DNA of 52,219 nt from JAJDIA01 sp031555735 (GTDB lineage: Bacteria; Bacteroidota; Bacteroidia; Bacteroidales; Tannerellaceae), in assembly GCA_031555735.1 (NCBI GenBank), contig JAVBUE010000008.1, forward strand, positions 1 to 52,219, given 5' to 3'. Positions 50,663 through 52,219 of this stretch are shown piece by piece. The notes under the pieces were generated by a model, which was not told the origin of the DNA, did not search any database, and saw only the letters and a program-made list of their open reading frames with translations. The position numbers and the translations under genes were made by a program. Positions within the stretch are counted from its first letter, which is position 1. Every line of letters starts with the position of its first letter.

Positions 50663-52219
50663 ATGAAAAGGAGAATAATGGCAATCCTACTGCTCGGCAG
50701 TATGGCGATGGGGGCTTTCGCCCAACAGTTGAAAGTAGAGGGCCGGGTGCGTTCGGCTCACGACAGTGAAGCGATGGCGTTTGCCAATGTCATCATACAG
50801 ACCTCCGACTCCGTGTTCGTGACCGGCACCACCACCGACGAACAAGGCTTCTTCTCCATCCCGTCGGTATCCCCCGGCGATTACCTGCTGGCGGTATCCA
50901 GCCTCGGATACAAAACACGTTATACCCCGTTGAAAGGGTTGGACAAAGACCTCCTCTCGCCCGACATCCTCCTGGAAGAAGACGCCCTGCTCCTCCGGAG
51001 CGTGACCGTAAGCGGCTCCAACCTCATCAGCCGATCCGACCGCAAGCTGGTATTCCCCTCCGAACGGCAGGTGAAAGCCTCCACCAACGGCATCAACCTC
51101 CTGCAACAACTGATGCTGCCGAAGATACAGGTGAACCCGCTGTTCAACGAGATCAAGATCGCCGGCGGCGGCGAAGTGCAACTGCGCATCAACGGCGTCA
51201 AGGTAGAGCCGCAGGATATCATTGCGCTGCAACCGGCAGATATCCTCCGGATCGAATACCATGATAATCCGGGATTGCGCTATGGCAACGCGGAGGTGGT
51301 GCTCGATTATATCGTGCGCCGTCCGGAAACCGGCGGAAGTGTGGGCTTCGACCTGACGGACGGCATGCTCAAACCCCAATCCTGGGGAAACAATCACCTG
51401 AATGGCCGTATCAACCACAAAAAATCGGAATTTTCCGTCAATTACAGCCTCAACCATCGCGATTTCTATGAGATGTGGCGCGATAACGAAGAGAAATTCA
51501 CCTTTGCCGACGGCTCCACCCTCGAACGCCGGGAAGAAGGTGAACCGGGACGCCTGAAGATGCGCTGGCAAAACCTGAATACCACCTACAGCTACCAGCA
51601 AGACAACCGGATGTTCAATGCCACCTTCCGTCTGTTTACAGAAGTATCCCCCCTGTTTAACTATCAGGGGCTCTTATACAACAAAGCCAACCCGGCCGAC
51701 TACGTCAGCATGATCGACAACACCGACGGCAAGGCGCGGCGTCCCGCCCTCGACCTCTATTACCAGCAAAGCCTGAAGAACGACCAGACCCTGGTGTTCA
51801 ACGCCGTAGGGACATATAATTACACCGATGTGAAACGCCTGTACCAGGAAAGCCGGGAAGAAGAATACCTTACCGATATCCACAACGCCGTAAAAGGCAA
51901 GAAATATTCGTTTATCGGCGAAGCCATTTATGAAAAGAAGCGGGGAACCAACCGCATCAGCGGCGGATTGAAACATATCCAGACGTTTGCCGACAACGAA
52001 TACCGCAACGGCCACAACTATACCACCGAGATGAACCAGGCGGAAACCTTCCTCTATGGCGAATTCAAGGGAAAGGCACAGAAGCTCGACTACACCCTCA
52101 GCGCCGGCGTGTATCGTTCGCAATTCAACCAGGGAGAAGAAGGCTATGAGAACTATACGTTCAGCCCCCGGATCATCCTGCACTATACGCTGCCCGGCAA
52201 GTCGTTCATCCGCCTGCGG
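50663..52219 (+). CDS. Outer-membrane beta-barrel protein with carboxypeptidase-like domain (3' end outside window)
   Basis: The frame starts at 50663 (MKRRIMAILLLGSMAMG, signal peptide ending in AFAQQ) and stays open for 519 codons to the window edge. Residues about 23-110 form a carboxypeptidase-regulatory-like beta-sandwich (VEGRVRSAHDSEAMAFANVI, TTTDEQGFFSIPSVSPGDY); a plug-like domain follows (about 110-215), then barrel strands rich in aromatic residues. This resembles the outer-membrane beta-barrel family related to TonB-dependent receptors but lacks SusC signatures. No SusD-like partner is visible upstream. The substrate is unknown. Confidence 0.85.
   Translation, partial: MKRRIMAILLLGSMAMGAFAQQLKVEGRVRSAHDSEAMAFANVIIQTSDSVFVTGTTTDEQGFFSIPSVSPGDYLLAVSSLGYKTRYTPLKGLDKDLLSPDILLEEDALLLRSVTVSGSNLISRSDRKLVFPSERQVKASTNGINLLQQLMLPKIQVNPLFNEIKIAGGGEVQLRINGVKVEPQDIIALQPADILRIEYHDNPGLRYGNAEVVLDYIVRRPETGGSVGFDLTDGMLKPQSWGNNHLNGRINHKKSEFSVNYSLNHRDFYEMWRDNEEKFTFADGSTLERREEGEPGRLKMRWQNLNTTYSYQQDNRMFNATFRLFTEVSPLFNYQGLLYNKANPADYVSMIDNTDGKARRPALDLYYQQSLKNDQTLVFNAVGTYNYTDVKRLYQESREEEYLTDIHNAVKGKKYSFIGEAIYEKKRGTNRISGGLKHIQTFADNEYRNGHNYTTEMNQAETFLYGEFKGKAQKLDYTLSAGVYRSQFNQGEEGYENYTFSPRIILHYTLPGKSFIRLR

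Overview
The window looks like chromosomal DNA from a Bacteroidales bacterium, probably Parabacteroides or another Tannerellaceae (genus is a low-confidence guess). The support is a SusC/SusD pair with an ECF sigma/FecR anti-sigma pair, several promoters of the Bacteroidetes type (TTTG, about 19 nt, TAnnTTTG), KorAB, an S46 dipeptidyl-peptidase, a SprE/PorW-like lipoprotein and the DUF4271-hemD-rnpA-yidD-tatD-tyrS block.

Layout. 1-3066: an IS21-family element (istB, istA, multi-copy end repeats) lying inside the 3' end of an IS66-family transposase gene. The IS66 right end (GTAA...) in turn interrupts cas2. 3067-9032: the rest of a type II-C CRISPR-Cas locus: cas2 (5' two thirds only), intact cas1, an intact and very large cas9 (1536 codons), and a divergently transcribed tracrRNA with promoter and terminator. 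No CRISPR array is visible in the window; if it survives it should lie left of position 1. 9062-11654: two overlapping sodium-coupled transporter genes (DAACS symporter, NhaC antiporter). 11773-20914: a polysaccharide utilisation locus on the minus strand, in transcription order ECF sigma, FecR, SusC with STN domain, SusD and a GH95 alpha-fucosidase-type enzyme. 20915-21401: a non-coding stretch with a symmetric 22-nt-period repeat array. 21402-33309: plus-strand genes for aroA, a small membrane-anchored protein, a zinc/manganese-type ABC permease, the SprE-like protein, aroK, alanine dehydrogenase, korA, korB and a C1 peptidase. 33424-38144: minus-strand S46 peptidase (DPP7-type S1 residue), flippase and ruvB. 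38287-38703: ohr. 38704-39756: a non-coding stretch holding a 675-bp giant inverted repeat with internal 22-bp repeats, next to a scrap of an istA gene. 39757-49048: PH-domain protein, lpd, DUF4271 protein, hemD, rnpA, yidD, an alpha/beta-hydrolase lipoprotein, tatD, tyrS, gpx, tRNA-Gln(TTG) and an M16 peptidase. 49087-50487: an AgcS alanine/glycine:cation symporter on the minus strand. 50663-end: the 5' part of an outer-membrane beta-barrel protein.

How it works together. The cas genes are visibly more AT-rich than their neighbours and look acquired. The interference parts (cas9 and tracrRNA) appear intact while adaptation should be dead because Cas2 lacks its C-terminal third. The PUL encodes sensing, import and cleavage of a fucose-containing glycan. 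The amino-acid genes (S46 and C1 peptidases, alanine dehydrogenase, AgcS, DAACS) and KorAB fit an anaerobe that also lives on peptides.

The least explained features are the two intergenic repeat structures at 20986-21108 and 38878-39552. Both contain 22-nt-period units in one orientation followed by units in the other.
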